A stretch of DNA of 64,000 nucleotides from Collinsella sp. AM17-1 (GCF_003470665.1 NZ_QRJZ01000005.1:56990-120989); one strand, 5' to 3'. Shown: positions 37,770 to 46,884, counted from the stretch's first letter. Notes: generated by a model from the letters alone, not told the origin. Numbers and translations are program-made.

Positions 37770-38399
37770 CTAGTGCTTGCCGTTGGCGGAAGCGGCGCCG
37801 TTTACGTGATCGCGGGCGTAGATTACGCCGTGGACGATGGCCAGACCGGCGGCGTCTGCGGCGCGGGCGCAGGTGTCCTGGAAGTCCTCGGCCTCGCGGG
37901 CGCGCAACTGCTTGAGCACGTAGTCTGCCACGGGCATTTTGCCGGGAGGGTTGCCGATGCCGGTGCGGATGCGGCTAAAGTCGCGGCTGCCCATCTTGTC
38001 GATGATGGATCGCAGGCCGTTGTGGCCAGCATGGCCACCGCCCACCTTAACACGCACGTCGCCGGCGGGAATATCGAGCTCGTCGTGGATTACGAGCAGC
38101 TCCTCGGCCTTGATCTTGTACTCGCGGCAGAGCTTGGAGATGGGGCCGCCCGAGGTATTCATGTACGACTGCGGCTTGACCAGCACAATCTGGCGCTTGC
38201 CGCCCTCTTCCTCGGCATCGTTGATATTGATGAGTGCGACCTCGGCGCCGGCCTGGTTTTTCCAGTACGTGACGCCGGCCTGACGGGCCAGCTCGTCGAT
38301 CGCCTTAAAGCCGGCGTTGTGGCGGGTCTCGGCATATTCCTCGCCCGGGTTGCCAAGTCCGGCAACCATGCGAATCTTAAGCGGCTGCGCAGCTGCCAT
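37770..38399 (-). CDS. pth: Peptidyl-tRNA hydrolase
   Basis: 209 residues. Releases tRNA from peptidyl-tRNA that drops off ribosomes. Family motifs are intact: RMVAGLGNPGEEYAETRHNAGF with the catalytic His, then KPQSYMNTSGG, LLVIHDELDIPAGDVRVK with the catalytic Asp, and GGGHAGHNGLRSI. AAAGG is well spaced for ATG 38399; ATG 38405 would abut it. The C-terminal 25 residues are a less conserved tail. The repeat element at 38514 lies upstream. Confidence 0.96.
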   Translation of the reverse strand: MAAAQPLKIRMVAGLGNPGEEYAETRHNAGFKAIDELARQAGVTYWKNQAGAEVALININDAEEEGGKRQIVLVKPQSYMNTSGGPISKLCREYKIKAEELLVIHDELDIPAGDVRVKVGGGHAGHNGLRSIIDKMGSRDFSRIRTGIGNPPGKMPVADYVLKQLRAREAEDFQDTCARAADAAGLAIVHGVIYARDHVNGAASANGKH

Positions 38400-38513
38400 G
38401 TTCATCCTTTCGTTGATTTGTCGTCTGCTATGGTGAGCGACCCTGTTGCCGCTGTCAAATGGAGGGCAATTGAGGTTGTTTGGGGGCGTTTGGACAGCCG
38501 TCGAAATCCAAGG

Positions 38514-38718
38514 TGGACAGTTAGTTCAGATACGTATAAGTTCCGAGGCCTTGAAGTGCTCAATTCAATGCTGGTACGTTGTTTTGGAGCTTTAGTTAGT
38601 CCATATGGCGCTGTTTTTGAAGTCTATCCTGCCTTCAAATAGGGCGAATGGTATAGAGATAACTGCAAAACAGCCTAATTCAATGTGTCCATTTATACGT
38701 ATTTGAACTAACCGTCCA
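38514..38718. repeat. 205-bp element with 26-bp terminal inverted repeats, copy 1
   Basis: TGGACAGTTAGTTCAGATAC-type end at 38514-38539 and an inverse end at 38693-38718, with two mismatches. A related element with near-identical ends lies at 40042-40224, and the two bracket the gene at 38752-39879. The internal sequences are only weakly alike. It fills the gap between pth and that gene. Confidence 0.85.
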
Positions 38719-38751
38719 GCCCTGTTCGACGGCGCGCGGGTGATTCGCCGT

Positions 38752-39879
38752 TTAGACCGGCGCAAGGCCGATTCCGGCCCGCAGGGCGTTGAGCCAAGCG
38801 GCCTGACGCTTGCGATAGCCCTTGATGCGATATCGGAATCGGACTCCCGCGAGTCGATGCATCGTTTGGGCGAAGGCTTCGAGTGCAACAAGGTCTTTCA
38901 TTTGGTCGCGATTGATAACCAGGACGTGGATGCCCATTGCCTTGAGGCCATTATTTCGATTGCCATCGTGGATGCGAGCGTTTTGAAGCTCATGTCCAAT
39001 TCCGTTGTATTCGTTGTCGACTCTGGCTGCCGGGCAATATAGGTCGCAGATGGCATAAGGGATGCCGGAGGACATGTTGACCGCAAGGGTGTCGAAATCG
39101 ACACGGTAGTTGAGCAGCAGGCCTCCCATGGGCAAGCTGCAACACCCGAATCCGCCAAAGCGCATGGGTGCGCCCAGGACGGCGAACATCAATGATTCCG
39201 CTGGGGATGCGGATCCGGCCCGGGCGAGTTTGACAGCCGTACGAAACGAGGCGTAGGAACTGCTTTTGGCAAACCGTGCGACTGCCTCGAGCTCTTCGAT
39301 GGTTGTGGCGGGTTCGCATTTGTAGTGTGCCTGTTCGTAGCGGGTTTCGGCTTGCTTTTCGGGTGTCGGTTGGTCGCCCTGGCAATCGAGGTCGTCCATC
39401 GCTTCGAAGCTGTTGGCCTTGGGCCACGTGTCGTCATAGGCGATGGGGTAAGTTGCCTCGGGCGGAAGTGAGTAGGTTCCGAGCAGCTCCATGAGAAGCA
39501 TCAAGGTTTTGGCAACTGATTCATTTTTGGAACAAAGCATGGCTGTCATGGCAGGAGACGTTGCGTAGATGTCGGCCTCGACGTGCATAATTGCACCTTC
39601 AGGAAGCGGAGCGGAGAGAATATGCTGAAGAAGTCGCTTGTCGGGGCGTCTGTTGTCTTCGTTTGAAACGAGAAGATCGAGCAGTTCGGAATCATCTTCA
39701 TTCCAGGCGTCGAGTATCGAAAGTGCGCCAAAGTCTATCGCGTCATTGTTGGGAATACAGCTAGCCAAGGCATGTGCTTGCTGTTCGCTATCAACGAAGT
39801 CCCAGGGTAGGGCAGAGTACGCCCGTCGTGCGCGACGAATTGCGCGAAGGGCGGAGAAATGTGAAATCACGGTCGTCAT
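38752..39879 (-). CDS. Uncharacterised protein with Vsr/DUF559-like nuclease-fold C-terminus
   Basis: 375 residues; the whole protein is not a family I can name. The C-terminal 110 residues (YAICDLYCPAARVDNEYNG, then GNRNNGLKAMGIHVLVINRD) resemble the core of Vsr/DUF559-type PD-(D/E)xK proteins, often found at the end of AbiEi-like antitoxin proteins: an Asp, then an E-Y-x-G, then an R-x-x-x-L-x-x-x-G-x-x-V/I strand. The N-terminal part lacks a clear wHTH. It is bracketed by two repeat elements with matching ends, suggesting accessory or mobile character. No obvious RBS. Function unknown. Confidence 0.65.
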   Translation of the reverse strand: MTTVISHFSALRAIRRARRAYSALPWDFVDSEQQAHALASCIPNNDAIDFGALSILDAWNEDDSELLDLLVSNEDNRRPDKRLLQHILSAPLPEGAIMHVEADIYATSPAMTAMLCSKNESVAKTLMLLMELLGTYSLPPEATYPIAYDDTWPKANSFEAMDDLDCQGDQPTPEKQAETRYEQAHYKCEPATTIEELEAVARFAKSSSYASFRTAVKLARAGSASPAESLMFAVLGAPMRFGGFGCCSLPMGGLLLNYRVDFDTLAVNMSSGIPYAICDLYCPAARVDNEYNGIGHELQNARIHDGNRNNGLKAMGIHVLVINRDQMKDLVALEAFAQTMHRLAGVRFRYRIKGYRKRQAAWLNALRAGIGLAPV

Positions 39880-40041
39880 AGCTATAACGTACTAAGTTGG
39901 CGGCAGAATGCGACCGCCATACCGTTCTTTTCGCTTAGCGGGGCGCTGCGCGCCATGAACGGCTGGGTGTTATGAAATCGGTGGAATCGGTTGAGGGGAT
40001 TGCAGGAAATTGAGCTCTGCCGCGAAGGTTGAGGATAGCTA

Positions 40042-40224
40042 CTGGGCAGTTAGTTCAGATACGTATAAGGCGGCGGGCGTTCGAGGGCGATTTGAGGATA
40101 AATATGCAGCGGTTGTACTCGAAAACGATGAGCTTCGGGCGGCATGGCATCCGCCGGGGAGCTCAGAAGGCTCCGAACGGACCTTTGGAGCTTTAAAAAA
40201 TACGTATCTGAACTAACTGTCCAG
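40042..40224. repeat. 183-bp element with terminal inverted repeats, copy 2
   Basis: Ends CTGGGCAGTTAGTTCAGATA (from 40042) and an inverse ending CTGAACTAACTGTCCAG (to 40224) match the element at 38514-38718. It lies upstream of the nuclease-like gene and downstream of prs. The rest of 39880-40041 shows nothing I can identify. Confidence 0.85.
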
Positions 40225-40243
40225 GGCGGATTGGCGAGGAATA

Positions 40244-40276
40244 GAAAAAGGGTCGGAAGCGAGCTTCCGACCCTTT
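40244..40276 (-). terminator. Terminator of prs
   Basis: 14-nt arms (40247-40260 with 40263-40276) with a minimal loop. On the minus strand it is followed by TTTCTATT. Confidence 0.9.
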
Positions 40277-40309
40277 AAAAACATCAAAGATGATGCGATA
40301 CGCGTTGGA

Positions 40310-41296
40310 CTACAGCGCGAAGTCGCCGCCGACGAGCGTGGAGACGGGCTCCTCGTGGTAAACGGCGGAGATGGCCTGAGCGAACTCCTCGGCGACCGAG
40401 ATGGTCTTGATTTTGCCGCCGACCTCGACGGGGATGGCGTCGGTGACGACGCACTCGACGATGGGGGCGTCGTTCAGACGCTCGATGGCCGGACCGGAGA
40501 AGATGCCGTGGGTGGCGCAGACGTAGATGTCGCCGGCGCCCATAGCCTTGAGCTCCTTGACGTTGGCGCACAGGGTGCCAGCGGTGTCGATCATGTCGTC
40601 GTTGATGATGCAGGTCTTGCCCTTGATGTCACCGATGATGCCCATGACCTCGGCGGCGTTGTGGCGCGGACGGCCCTTGTGGGCGATGGCCAGGTCGCAG
40701 CCGAGCATGTCGGACAGCTTCTTGGCGGCCTTGGCGCGACCCACGTCGGGGGAGACGACAACCAGGTTGTCGGTGTCGAAGTGCATGTCGTTGTAGTACT
40801 GGCCAAACAGCGGCAGTGCGGACAGGTGGTTAACCGGGATATCGAAGAAGCCCTGGATCTGGCCCTGGTGCAGGTCGAGGGTGATGATGCGGTTGACGCC
40901 GGCACGCTCGAGCAGGTTGGCGACGAGGCGGGCGGTGATGGGCTCGCGCGGGCCGGCCTTGCGGTCCTGGCGGGCATAGCCGTAGTGGGTGATAACGGCG
41001 GTGATGGAGCGGGCGGATGCGCGCTTGGCAGCGTCGGTGGCGATGAGCAGCTCCATGAGCATGTCGTTGACGTTGCCGCCGGCCACGGACTGAATCAGGA
41101 AGACGTCGGCGCCGCGGACGGTCTCGTCGTAGCGGGCGTAAATCTCACCATTGGCGAACTGCTTTAGCGTAAGGCCCGAAAGCTCGACCCCAAGGTACTC
41201 AGCAATCTTCTGAGCGAGGGGACGGTTGGAGGAACCGGAATACACGCGGATGGACTTGCGCATATTCTCCGACTTCTCGGGATCATTAATCGGCAT
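40310..41296 (-). CDS. prs: Ribose-phosphate pyrophosphokinase (PRPP synthetase)
   Basis: 328 residues. Makes PRPP from ribose 5-phosphate and ATP for purine, pyrimidine, His, Trp and NAD synthesis. Class I features: SGSSNRPLAQKIAEYLGVEL, NGEIYARYDETVRGADVF, the catalytic HYGYARQDRK loop near residue 110, and the PRPP-binding CIINDDMIDTAGTL near 228. RBS GGAGAAGGG precedes ATG 41296. It lies downstream of glmU on the same strand, a common arrangement, but a terminator at 41436 separates them. Confidence 0.97.
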   Translation of the reverse strand: MPINDPEKSENMRKSIRVYSGSSNRPLAQKIAEYLGVELSGLTLKQFANGEIYARYDETVRGADVFLIQSVAGGNVNDMLMELLIATDAAKRASARSITAVITHYGYARQDRKAGPREPITARLVANLLERAGVNRIITLDLHQGQIQGFFDIPVNHLSALPLFGQYYNDMHFDTDNLVVVSPDVGRAKAAKKLSDMLGCDLAIAHKGRPRHNAAEVMGIIGDIKGKTCIINDDMIDTAGTLCANVKELKAMGAGDIYVCATHGIFSGPAIERLNDAPIVECVVTDAIPVEVGGKIKTISVAEEFAQAISAVYHEEPVSTLVGGDFAL

Positions 41297-41435
41297 TACC
41301 CTTCTCCTTTATACATCGAATGCCATATAGATGCCTTGTTGCATTGTAACCGCGCGGCGGGGTTTATCGGGTCCTGATAACGTCTTTACCGCCAACGGAC
41401 ACGAACCGACCACTCATCCGGTTGCGCAGGTCACG

Positions 41436-41473
41436 ATAGAAAAAGGAGCCGCCCCCATGGAGCAGCTCCTTTT
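41436..41473 (-). terminator. Terminator of glmU
   Basis: AAAAGGAGC (41441-41449) with GCTCCTTTT (41465-41473). On the minus strand the T-run TTTTTCTATC follows. Confidence 0.85.
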
Positions 41474-41488
41474 GTGCTTGGTAAAACG

Positions 41489-42901
41489 TTATACCCCGTC
41501 GTCCTCGTGCAGACGGCGGCGATAATCGGCGGCCCAGCCCTCAATATTTACCTGACGGGCGCGGCCCAGGCCGAGTGCGTCAGCCGGGACCGGATCGGTG
41601 ATGACGGAGCCGGCGGCCACGAGCGCGCCGTCGCCGATCTGGGCGGGCGCGACCATCATGGTGTCGGAGCCAATGAAGGCGTCCTTGCCGATGACGGTCT
41701 TGTGCTTGTGGACGCCGTCGTAGTTGCAGGTGATGGAGCCCGCGCCCACGTTGACGCCGGGGCCCATGGTGGTGTCGCCGATGTAGGACAGGTGAGGCAC
41801 CTTGGAACCCTCGCCGATCGTGGACTTCTTGATCTCCACGTGCGTGCCGGCCTTGGATCCGTCGAGCATGTGGGTGCCCGGGCGCAGGTAGGCGCGCGGG
41901 CCGCAGTCGACGCCATTCTCGATGACGGCCTCGATGGCGATGGTCTCATCGATGGTGCAGCCGCTGCCGACGGTGGTGTCGGTGAGGCGGCTGTTGGGGC
42001 CGAGCTGGCACTCCTCGCCCACGGTGACGTGGCCGATCAGGTGCGTCTGCGGCCACACGACGGTGTCGCGGCCGATGGTGGCGTCGGGGCCGATCCAAGC
42101 CTGCGTGGGGTCGATGAACGTGACGCCCTCGGCCATCCAGTGCTCGTTGATGCGGTCGCGCGCGATGGCGGTAAGCTGCGCGAGCTGGATGCGGCTGTTG
42201 ACGCCCAGGCCGTCGCGGTAGTCGTCGCAGTGGAAGATGGAGACTGCCTGGCCGTGACCCTTGAGGATTTCGAGCATGTCGGGCAGGTAGTACTCGGACT
42301 GCGCGTTGTCGTTGCCGATCTCGTTAATGTGGGCGGCGAGCTGCGCGCCGTCGAAGGCGTAGCAGCCGGCGTTGCACTCGAGTAGCTCGGCGGCCTGCTC
42401 GGGCGTGCAGTCCTTCTGCTCGATGATGCGCTCGATCTGACCATCGGCGCCCAGCTTGATGCGGCCGTAGCCAAAAGGATCGGGCGGGGTCATGGTCATG
42501 ACGGTGCAGGCGAGCTCGCCGGTGGCGACGGTCTGTGCGAACTTGGCGACGGTGTCGGCGGTGATGAGCGGCAGGTCGCCGTTGAGCACGACGACGGGGC
42601 CTTGCGTGATGCCGCAGGCCTCGAGCGCGACCTTTACGGCGTGGCCGGTGCCCAGGCGCTCGGTCTGCTCGACGCACTCGACTTTGGTGGCGCTGTTGGC
42701 GTAGGCGCCGTCGATGAGGGCGCGCATCTCGTCGGCGTGGCTGCCGATGACAACCACGACGCGGCTGCAGCCGGCCTTGATGGTAGCGTCGACGATCCAC
42801 TGGACCATGGGCTTACCCAGGATCTTGTGCGAAACCTTGCAGTGGTTCGACTTCATGCGGGTGCCCTCGCCGGCAGCGAGGATAATTGCGGTTGCGTCCA
42901 T
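41489..42901 (-). CDS. glmU: Bifunctional UDP-GlcNAc pyrophosphorylase / glucosamine-1-phosphate acetyltransferase
   Basis: 470 residues. The N-terminal uridyltransferase has ATAIILAAGEGTRMKS and GTGHAVKVALE (about residues 3-230). The C-terminal left-handed beta-helix acetyltransferase has hexapeptide repeats and YIGDTTMGPGVNVGAGS. It makes UDP-GlcNAc for peptidoglycan. ATG 42901 is preceded by AGGAG; the frame continues 70 codons upstream through the divergent intergenic region and is trimmed. The protein ends soon after the helix, with a short polar tail. Confidence 0.96.
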   Translation of the reverse strand: MDATAIILAAGEGTRMKSNHCKVSHKILGKPMVQWIVDATIKAGCSRVVVVIGSHADEMRALIDGAYANSATKVECVEQTERLGTGHAVKVALEACGITQGPVVVLNGDLPLITADTVAKFAQTVATGELACTVMTMTPPDPFGYGRIKLGADGQIERIIEQKDCTPEQAAELLECNAGCYAFDGAQLAAHINEIGNDNAQSEYYLPDMLEILKGHGQAVSIFHCDDYRDGLGVNSRIQLAQLTAIARDRINEHWMAEGVTFIDPTQAWIGPDATIGRDTVVWPQTHLIGHVTVGEECQLGPNSRLTDTTVGSGCTIDETIAIEAVIENGVDCGPRAYLRPGTHMLDGSKAGTHVEIKKSTIGEGSKVPHLSYIGDTTMGPGVNVGAGSITCNYDGVHKHKTVIGKDAFIGSDTMMVAPAQIGDGALVAAGSVITDPVPADALGLGRARQVNIEGWAADYRRRLHEDDGV

Positions 42902-42956
42902 GTGATCTCCTGTTACGTTATAGAGACGTGTGTTTGGAAACGATACACGGCGCAAT

Positions 42957-43988
42957 ATGATACCGCAGGCATATGACGAGCGCGTAACGATTGGTTTGCG
43001 GCGGTTGAGGCTTGCGCCGCCGGCGTGGCGTTTGCACTGCTTGTGTGCGGCGTTGGCGGTGCTGTGGAGCTGTCGTTTGAGCGAGGGGACGGGGGTACCC
43101 GTGGACAACATACGAGAGGGGTTTGGCGGCGAGCCCGTCGCGGCATTCTCGATGTCTCATCCGGCTGTGCCGGCACTCTATATAGTGCTGACGCTGGGGC
43201 TCACTATGTTCTCGATGCAGCCGGTGCTGATTGCGCTGTCACTTGCGGGCGGGCTGGCGTATGGATTTGCGACGCGTGGGGCTGCCCGCACGCTGGGCGC
43301 GCTCCGCTGGCAGCTGCCGGTAATTTTGATCGTTGCGGTGCTCAATCCGCTGTTTAGCGCCTCGGGCTCGACGGAGCTGTTCCGTATTGGCATGCGCGCG
43401 GTGTATCTGGAGAGCATGGTATACGGCCTGTGCATGGGCGGGCTGTTTGTGGCGAGCGTGCTGTGGTTTGAGGCGGCGGCGTCGATGCTCGAATACGACA
43501 AGGTGCTCGCGCTGCTGGGCAATGCCGCACCGGTGATTGTGCTCATGATCTCGATGTGCATGAGGCTTATCCCGCAGTTTTTGCGCCGCGGTCGTACGGT
43601 GTTGGCGGTGCAGGATGCGATTGATGTGCCGGGCCGCGCGCCGGCCGACCCCGTGCGCTCGCGCCTGCGGGCGTCGAGCGTGTTGATGGGCTGGGGCATG
43701 GAAGATTCGCTGGAGCGCGCCGACGCCATGCGCTCGCGCGGGTGGGGTGCTGTGTCGCGCCGTACGACGTATGCGCGGTATCGGCTGAGGCGCGCCGACG
43801 CTGCCGCGCTGGCTGGGCTTGCGGTGTTTGGCGTGGCCACGGCGGCAGTGGCGTGGACCGCGACGACGCAGTATTCGTTTTATCCGCAGCTCTCGGTGCC
43901 GGCGCCGTGGCCGGGCTATGTCGTGTACGCTGCCTGGATGGTGCTGCCTTGCGCGTTGCATGCGATTGATGAGAAGAGGTTTGGCTGA
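42957..43988 (+). CDS. ECF transporter T component (CbiQ/EcfT-like)
   Basis: 343 residues from ATG 42957. It is the membrane scaffold of an energy-coupling-factor importer. Several hydrophobic segments are followed by the cytoplasmic coupling region with LIPQFLRRGRTVLAVQDAID and SSVLMGWGMEDSLERADAMRSRGWG, containing the Ala-Arg-Gly-type motifs that touch the ATPases. The start is uncertain: GTG 42930, ATG 42957, GTG 43101 (with GGGGG upstream) and ATG 43152 are all possible, and conserved sequence begins around SHPAVPALY. The ATPase gene start overlaps its stop by one base. Confidence 0.85.
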   Translation: MIPQAYDERVTIGLRRLRLAPPAWRLHCLCAALAVLWSCRLSEGTGVPVDNIREGFGGEPVAAFSMSHPAVPALYIVLTLGLTMFSMQPVLIALSLAGGLAYGFATRGAARTLGALRWQLPVILIVAVLNPLFSASGSTELFRIGMRAVYLESMVYGLCMGGLFVASVLWFEAAASMLEYDKVLALLGNAAPVIVLMISMCMRLIPQFLRRGRTVLAVQDAIDVPGRAPADPVRSRLRASSVLMGWGMEDSLERADAMRSRGWGAVSRRTTYARYRLRRADAAALAGLAVFGVATAAVAWTATTQYSFYPQLSVPAPWPGYVVYAAWMVLPCALHAIDEKRFG

Positions 43989-45631
43989 TGGCTCGGTTGG
44001 ATAGGGGCCCGGTGTCGGGCACGGCGTGCGGCCCGGATATGCCGGCGATTGAGGTGCGGAGCCTGAGCTTTGCCTACCCCGGGGCTGATGCTGCGGTGCT
44101 CGAGGGGCTCGACTGGTCTGTTCCCCAAGGTGCATTTGCGCTGCTTGTCGGTGGTACCGGGTCGGGTAAGTCAACGCTGCTCTCGCTGCTCAAGCCCGAG
44201 ATTTCGCCGACGGGCGAATGCGCTGGCGAGCTGCGCGTGCTGGGCGAGAGCGTTGCCGACATGAACGTTCGGGCGTCCGCGGAGCGCGTGGGCTATGTGT
44301 TTCAGGACCCCGAGAACCAGATCGTGTGCGAGGCCGTGTGGCACGAGATGGCGTTTGGCCTGGAAAATCTGGGTATGTCGCGCGACGAGATGCGCCGTCG
44401 CGTAGCCGAGACCAGCTATTTCTTTGGGCTGGAGGATTGGCTCCACCGCGATACCGATACGCTTTCGGGCGGACGCAAGCAGCTGCTGTCGTTGGCGGCC
44501 GTGCTGGCCTTGCGCCCGCGCGTGCTGCTTCTCGACGAGCCCACGTCCCAGCTCGATCCTGTTGCCGAGAAAAATTTTCTGCACGCGCTGTTTCGTGTGA
44601 ATCGCGAGCTGGGCTGCACGGTTGTTGTGGCTACGCATCAACCGCGCCCAATGCTCGAGTATGCGACGTGTGCGTACCGGATTGAGGACGGTCGCGTGCG
44701 CGAGGTGGCGGATATGGCTTCTTTGGGACGCCGAGAATCGCTGTTTTCCGACGACATGTTGGGGTGGGGTGCCGTCCGATGTGCAAAAAACGGAGTATTC
44801 AGCAGGCGTGAGGACAATTTGGGCTCTCTGGAGCCGCCCGGGGACGTATCGAGCGCGAAAAAAAGTTCGGAATTGGACAAATCGTCCGAATTTGTGGCGC
44901 AAACGTCGCTCGAGAACGGCTCGGAAGCCTTCCCGCGCACGGATGGGAGCAGAATACTCCAAAAAATGCACGGCGGGTCGGCTACCACCCTGGCAGGGAG
45001 CTGGTTTCGCTACGATCGCGCGGGCGGTTGGGTGCTGCGCGGGCTCGACGTGGCGTTTTCGGCCGGTGCGGTGCATGCGATCGTGGGCGGCAACGGATGC
45101 GGTAAGTCGACGATGCTCTCGGTGCTGGCGAAGACCGCCAAGCTGCAGCGCGGTCGCATGGTGCGCGGAGCGGCCTCGGCGGCGCTGCTGCCTCAGAACC
45201 CCAAAGCATTGCTGGTTGCCGAGACGGTTCGCGATGAGCTGATGGAATGGGCCTCGACCTGCGGATATGACGAGAACTTGGCGCGGGAGCGTGCGGCGAG
45301 CTTGGGGCTGTCGGGTCTGGATGGGCGCCATCCGTACGATCTTTCGGGCGGACAGCGTCAGCTGCTTGCGTTGGCAAAGCTGCTGTTGATCGGCCCCGAA
45401 CTGCTATTGCTCGATGAGCCCACCAAGGGTTTGGACCTGGCCAGCCGCCGCATCATCGCCCGCGCCCTGCGTGACCATGCGAAGGCTGGCGGCACCGTCA
45501 TCATGGCCACGCACGATCTGGATTTTGTCGAGCAGGTTGCCGATGACATTGCCATGATGTTTGACGGTGAGATTGCCTGCATGGAGCCGCCGGCCGACTT
45601 CTTTGCCGACAACGTGTTTTATAGGGCGTGA
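43988..45631 (+). CDS. ECF transporter fused double ATPase (A-A')
   Basis: 547 residues holding two complete ABC cassettes in one chain. Cassette 1 has VGGTGSGKST near residue 54, LSGGRKQLLSL and LLLDEPTSQLDP. Cassette 2 has VGGNGCGKST near 367, LSGGQRQLLAL and LLLDEPTKGLDL. The linker at about 245-325 is Ser/Glu/Lys-rich and low in complexity. Fused ATPases occur in some ECF importers. It sits between the T and S components in a compact operon. Confidence 0.92.
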   Translation: MARLDRGPVSGTACGPDMPAIEVRSLSFAYPGADAAVLEGLDWSVPQGAFALLVGGTGSGKSTLLSLLKPEISPTGECAGELRVLGESVADMNVRASAERVGYVFQDPENQIVCEAVWHEMAFGLENLGMSRDEMRRRVAETSYFFGLEDWLHRDTDTLSGGRKQLLSLAAVLALRPRVLLLDEPTSQLDPVAEKNFLHALFRVNRELGCTVVVATHQPRPMLEYATCAYRIEDGRVREVADMASLGRRESLFSDDMLGWGAVRCAKNGVFSRREDNLGSLEPPGDVSSAKKSSELDKSSEFVAQTSLENGSEAFPRTDGSRILQKMHGGSATTLAGSWFRYDRAGGWVLRGLDVAFSAGAVHAIVGGNGCGKSTMLSVLAKTAKLQRGRMVRGAASAALLPQNPKALLVAETVRDELMEWASTCGYDENLARERAASLGLSGLDGRHPYDLSGGQRQLLALAKLLLIGPELLLLDEPTKGLDLASRRIIARALRDHAKAGGTVIMATHDLDFVEQVADDIAMMFDGEIACMEPPADFFADNVFYRA

Positions 45632-45635
45632 TGGG

Positions 45636-46349
45636 ATGACGGATTATCGCGTCGCGCGCCTGCTCGCAAAACTGGAGATCCCGCTGCTGCTGGCGGTGCC
45701 AGCCGTGATGGCTGCGGCGTTGCTGGCGGGCGTTGAGCAGGCGGCGCTCGCCATGCTTGTCGTGGTGGCGCTGGTGCTTGCGCTGTTCTTTGCAGGCTAC
45801 GAGGCGTCGCGACCGGGCCTGCGCCAGATTATGCCAACGCTGGTTCTGGCGGCGTTGGCCGCGGCGGGGCGCATCTTGTTTGGCCCCATTCCCGACTTTA
45901 AACCCGTGAGTGCCATCGCCATTATCGCGGGGACGACGCTTGGCCGCCGCAATGGTTTTATGGTTGGCGCGCTGGCGGCGCTGAGCAGCAATTTCTTTTT
46001 TGGACAGGGCATGTGGACGCCGTGGCAGATGTATGCCTGGGGGCTCGTGGGATACGTTGGCGGTGCGCTGGCGCATGCCGGCGCTTTTGATCGCGCCGAT
46101 GGCGCCGTGCGCATGCCAGCACTGCTGGCGTACGGCTTTGCGTCGGGCCTGCTCTATGGCGTCGTGATCAACGCGTATGACATCATTGGTTTTGTACAGC
46201 CGCTTACTTGGGCGGGTGCCGTGGCGCGTCTTGCCACGGCGGTGCCGTTCGATATCACGCACGGCCTTGCGACCTGCGTGTTTTTGGTCGCCCTGTACAA
46301 GCCTTGGTGTCGCCGCATCAACCGAGTCGTCGTGAAGTACGGACTGTAG
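45636..46349 (+). CDS. ECF transporter S component (substrate-binding membrane subunit)
   Basis: 237 residues with about six membrane helices. The central text GRILFGPIPDFKPVSAIAII then GTTLGRRNGFMVGALAALSS is typical of ECF S components with an unassigned vitamin-like ligand. ATG 45636 lies 4 nt after the ATPase stop; the longer frame from 45561 overlaps that gene. No riboswitch is visible upstream of the operon (only 55 nt separate it from glmU), so the ligand, possibly a cobalamin-pathway compound or another vitamin, cannot be fixed. Confidence 0.82.
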   Translation: MTDYRVARLLAKLEIPLLLAVPAVMAAALLAGVEQAALAMLVVVALVLALFFAGYEASRPGLRQIMPTLVLAALAAAGRILFGPIPDFKPVSAIAIIAGTTLGRRNGFMVGALAALSSNFFFGQGMWTPWQMYAWGLVGYVGGALAHAGAFDRADGAVRMPALLAYGFASGLLYGVVINAYDIIGFVQPLTWAGAVARLATAVPFDITHGLATCVFLVALYKPWCRRINRVVVKYGL

Positions 46350-46396
46350 GGCTGGTTGCGCCGGGGCGGGAATCAATACTGCCGAAGTGCCATTTT

Positions 46397-46548
46397 AAAA
46401 CTATGCCGGTTTACGGGGCCAGATTGGCACAAGCAGACCATGCCGGCTATTTTTGAAATAGAGCAAGCCGTTTACCTGCGGTTTTATTATTTCGGAATTG
46501 CGTATGGTTGGGGGTTCGCGATTCAGCCCCGTAAACCGGCATAGTTTT
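46397..46548. repeat. 152-bp MITE-like element A, copy 1
   Basis: Perfect 23-bp terminal inverted repeats (46397-46419 and 46526-46548) beginning AAAACTATGCCGGTTTACGG. The element at 63638-63789 has the same length and ends; its inside aligns in inverted orientation (shared TACCTGCGGTTTT and GGTTCGC). No coding capacity. Confidence 0.9.
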
Positions 46549-46652
46549 GAAATAGCCGGCTGATACGACGGGCATCGTGGCCCTCAGAGAGCCAAATTGA
46601 TCCGTTTTCTTTCGCCTCCAGACGTTCCCAGGGAATCAGCTGAACCCGCCCG

Positions 46653-46811
46653 CCACGGAATCGGCCTATCTACTACGTTTGGCCCGACACCCCCAAACAC
46701 AACCGCGTTTTATGAAAAACCGCAGGCTTTCTACCTGCGGTTTTCTTTTTGCGTTGTTCGCTGTGGTTGAGGGTAGTGGCTTAAACGTAGTAGATGGGCC
46801 AGTTTCGTGAC
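46653..46811. repeat. Palindromic element B, copy 1
   Basis: Imperfect inverted repeat with core arms CTACTACGTTT (46670-46680) and AAACGTAGTAG (46783-46793). The centre is a 11-bp terminator-like hairpin (46716-46726 with 46734-46744, then TCTTTTT). Homologous flanking sequence reaches about 46590 and 46880. Elements A and B together fill the 535-nt gap between the ECF operon and exoA. Confidence 0.8.
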
Positions 46812-46884
46812 AAGCGGGCTGCGTGGATGATCTCGCGAAGTGAAAATGATTCCTTTTCCTCCGTCCCCAGGAGATCAGTTGGGG

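Noticed and set aside
38408..38642. C-terminal part of a frame opposite and beyond pth
   Set aside because: It is the extension of a pth antisense frame into the repeat element at 38514; no independent start or motif.
40010..40216. 68-codon frame upstream of the nuclease-like gene
   Set aside because: Lies almost entirely within the terminal-repeat element at 40042-40224; no ribosome-binding site.
42902..42956. Cobalamin or other riboswitch before the ECF operon
   Set aside because: Only 55 nt separate glmU from the T-component start and no riboswitch core is visible.
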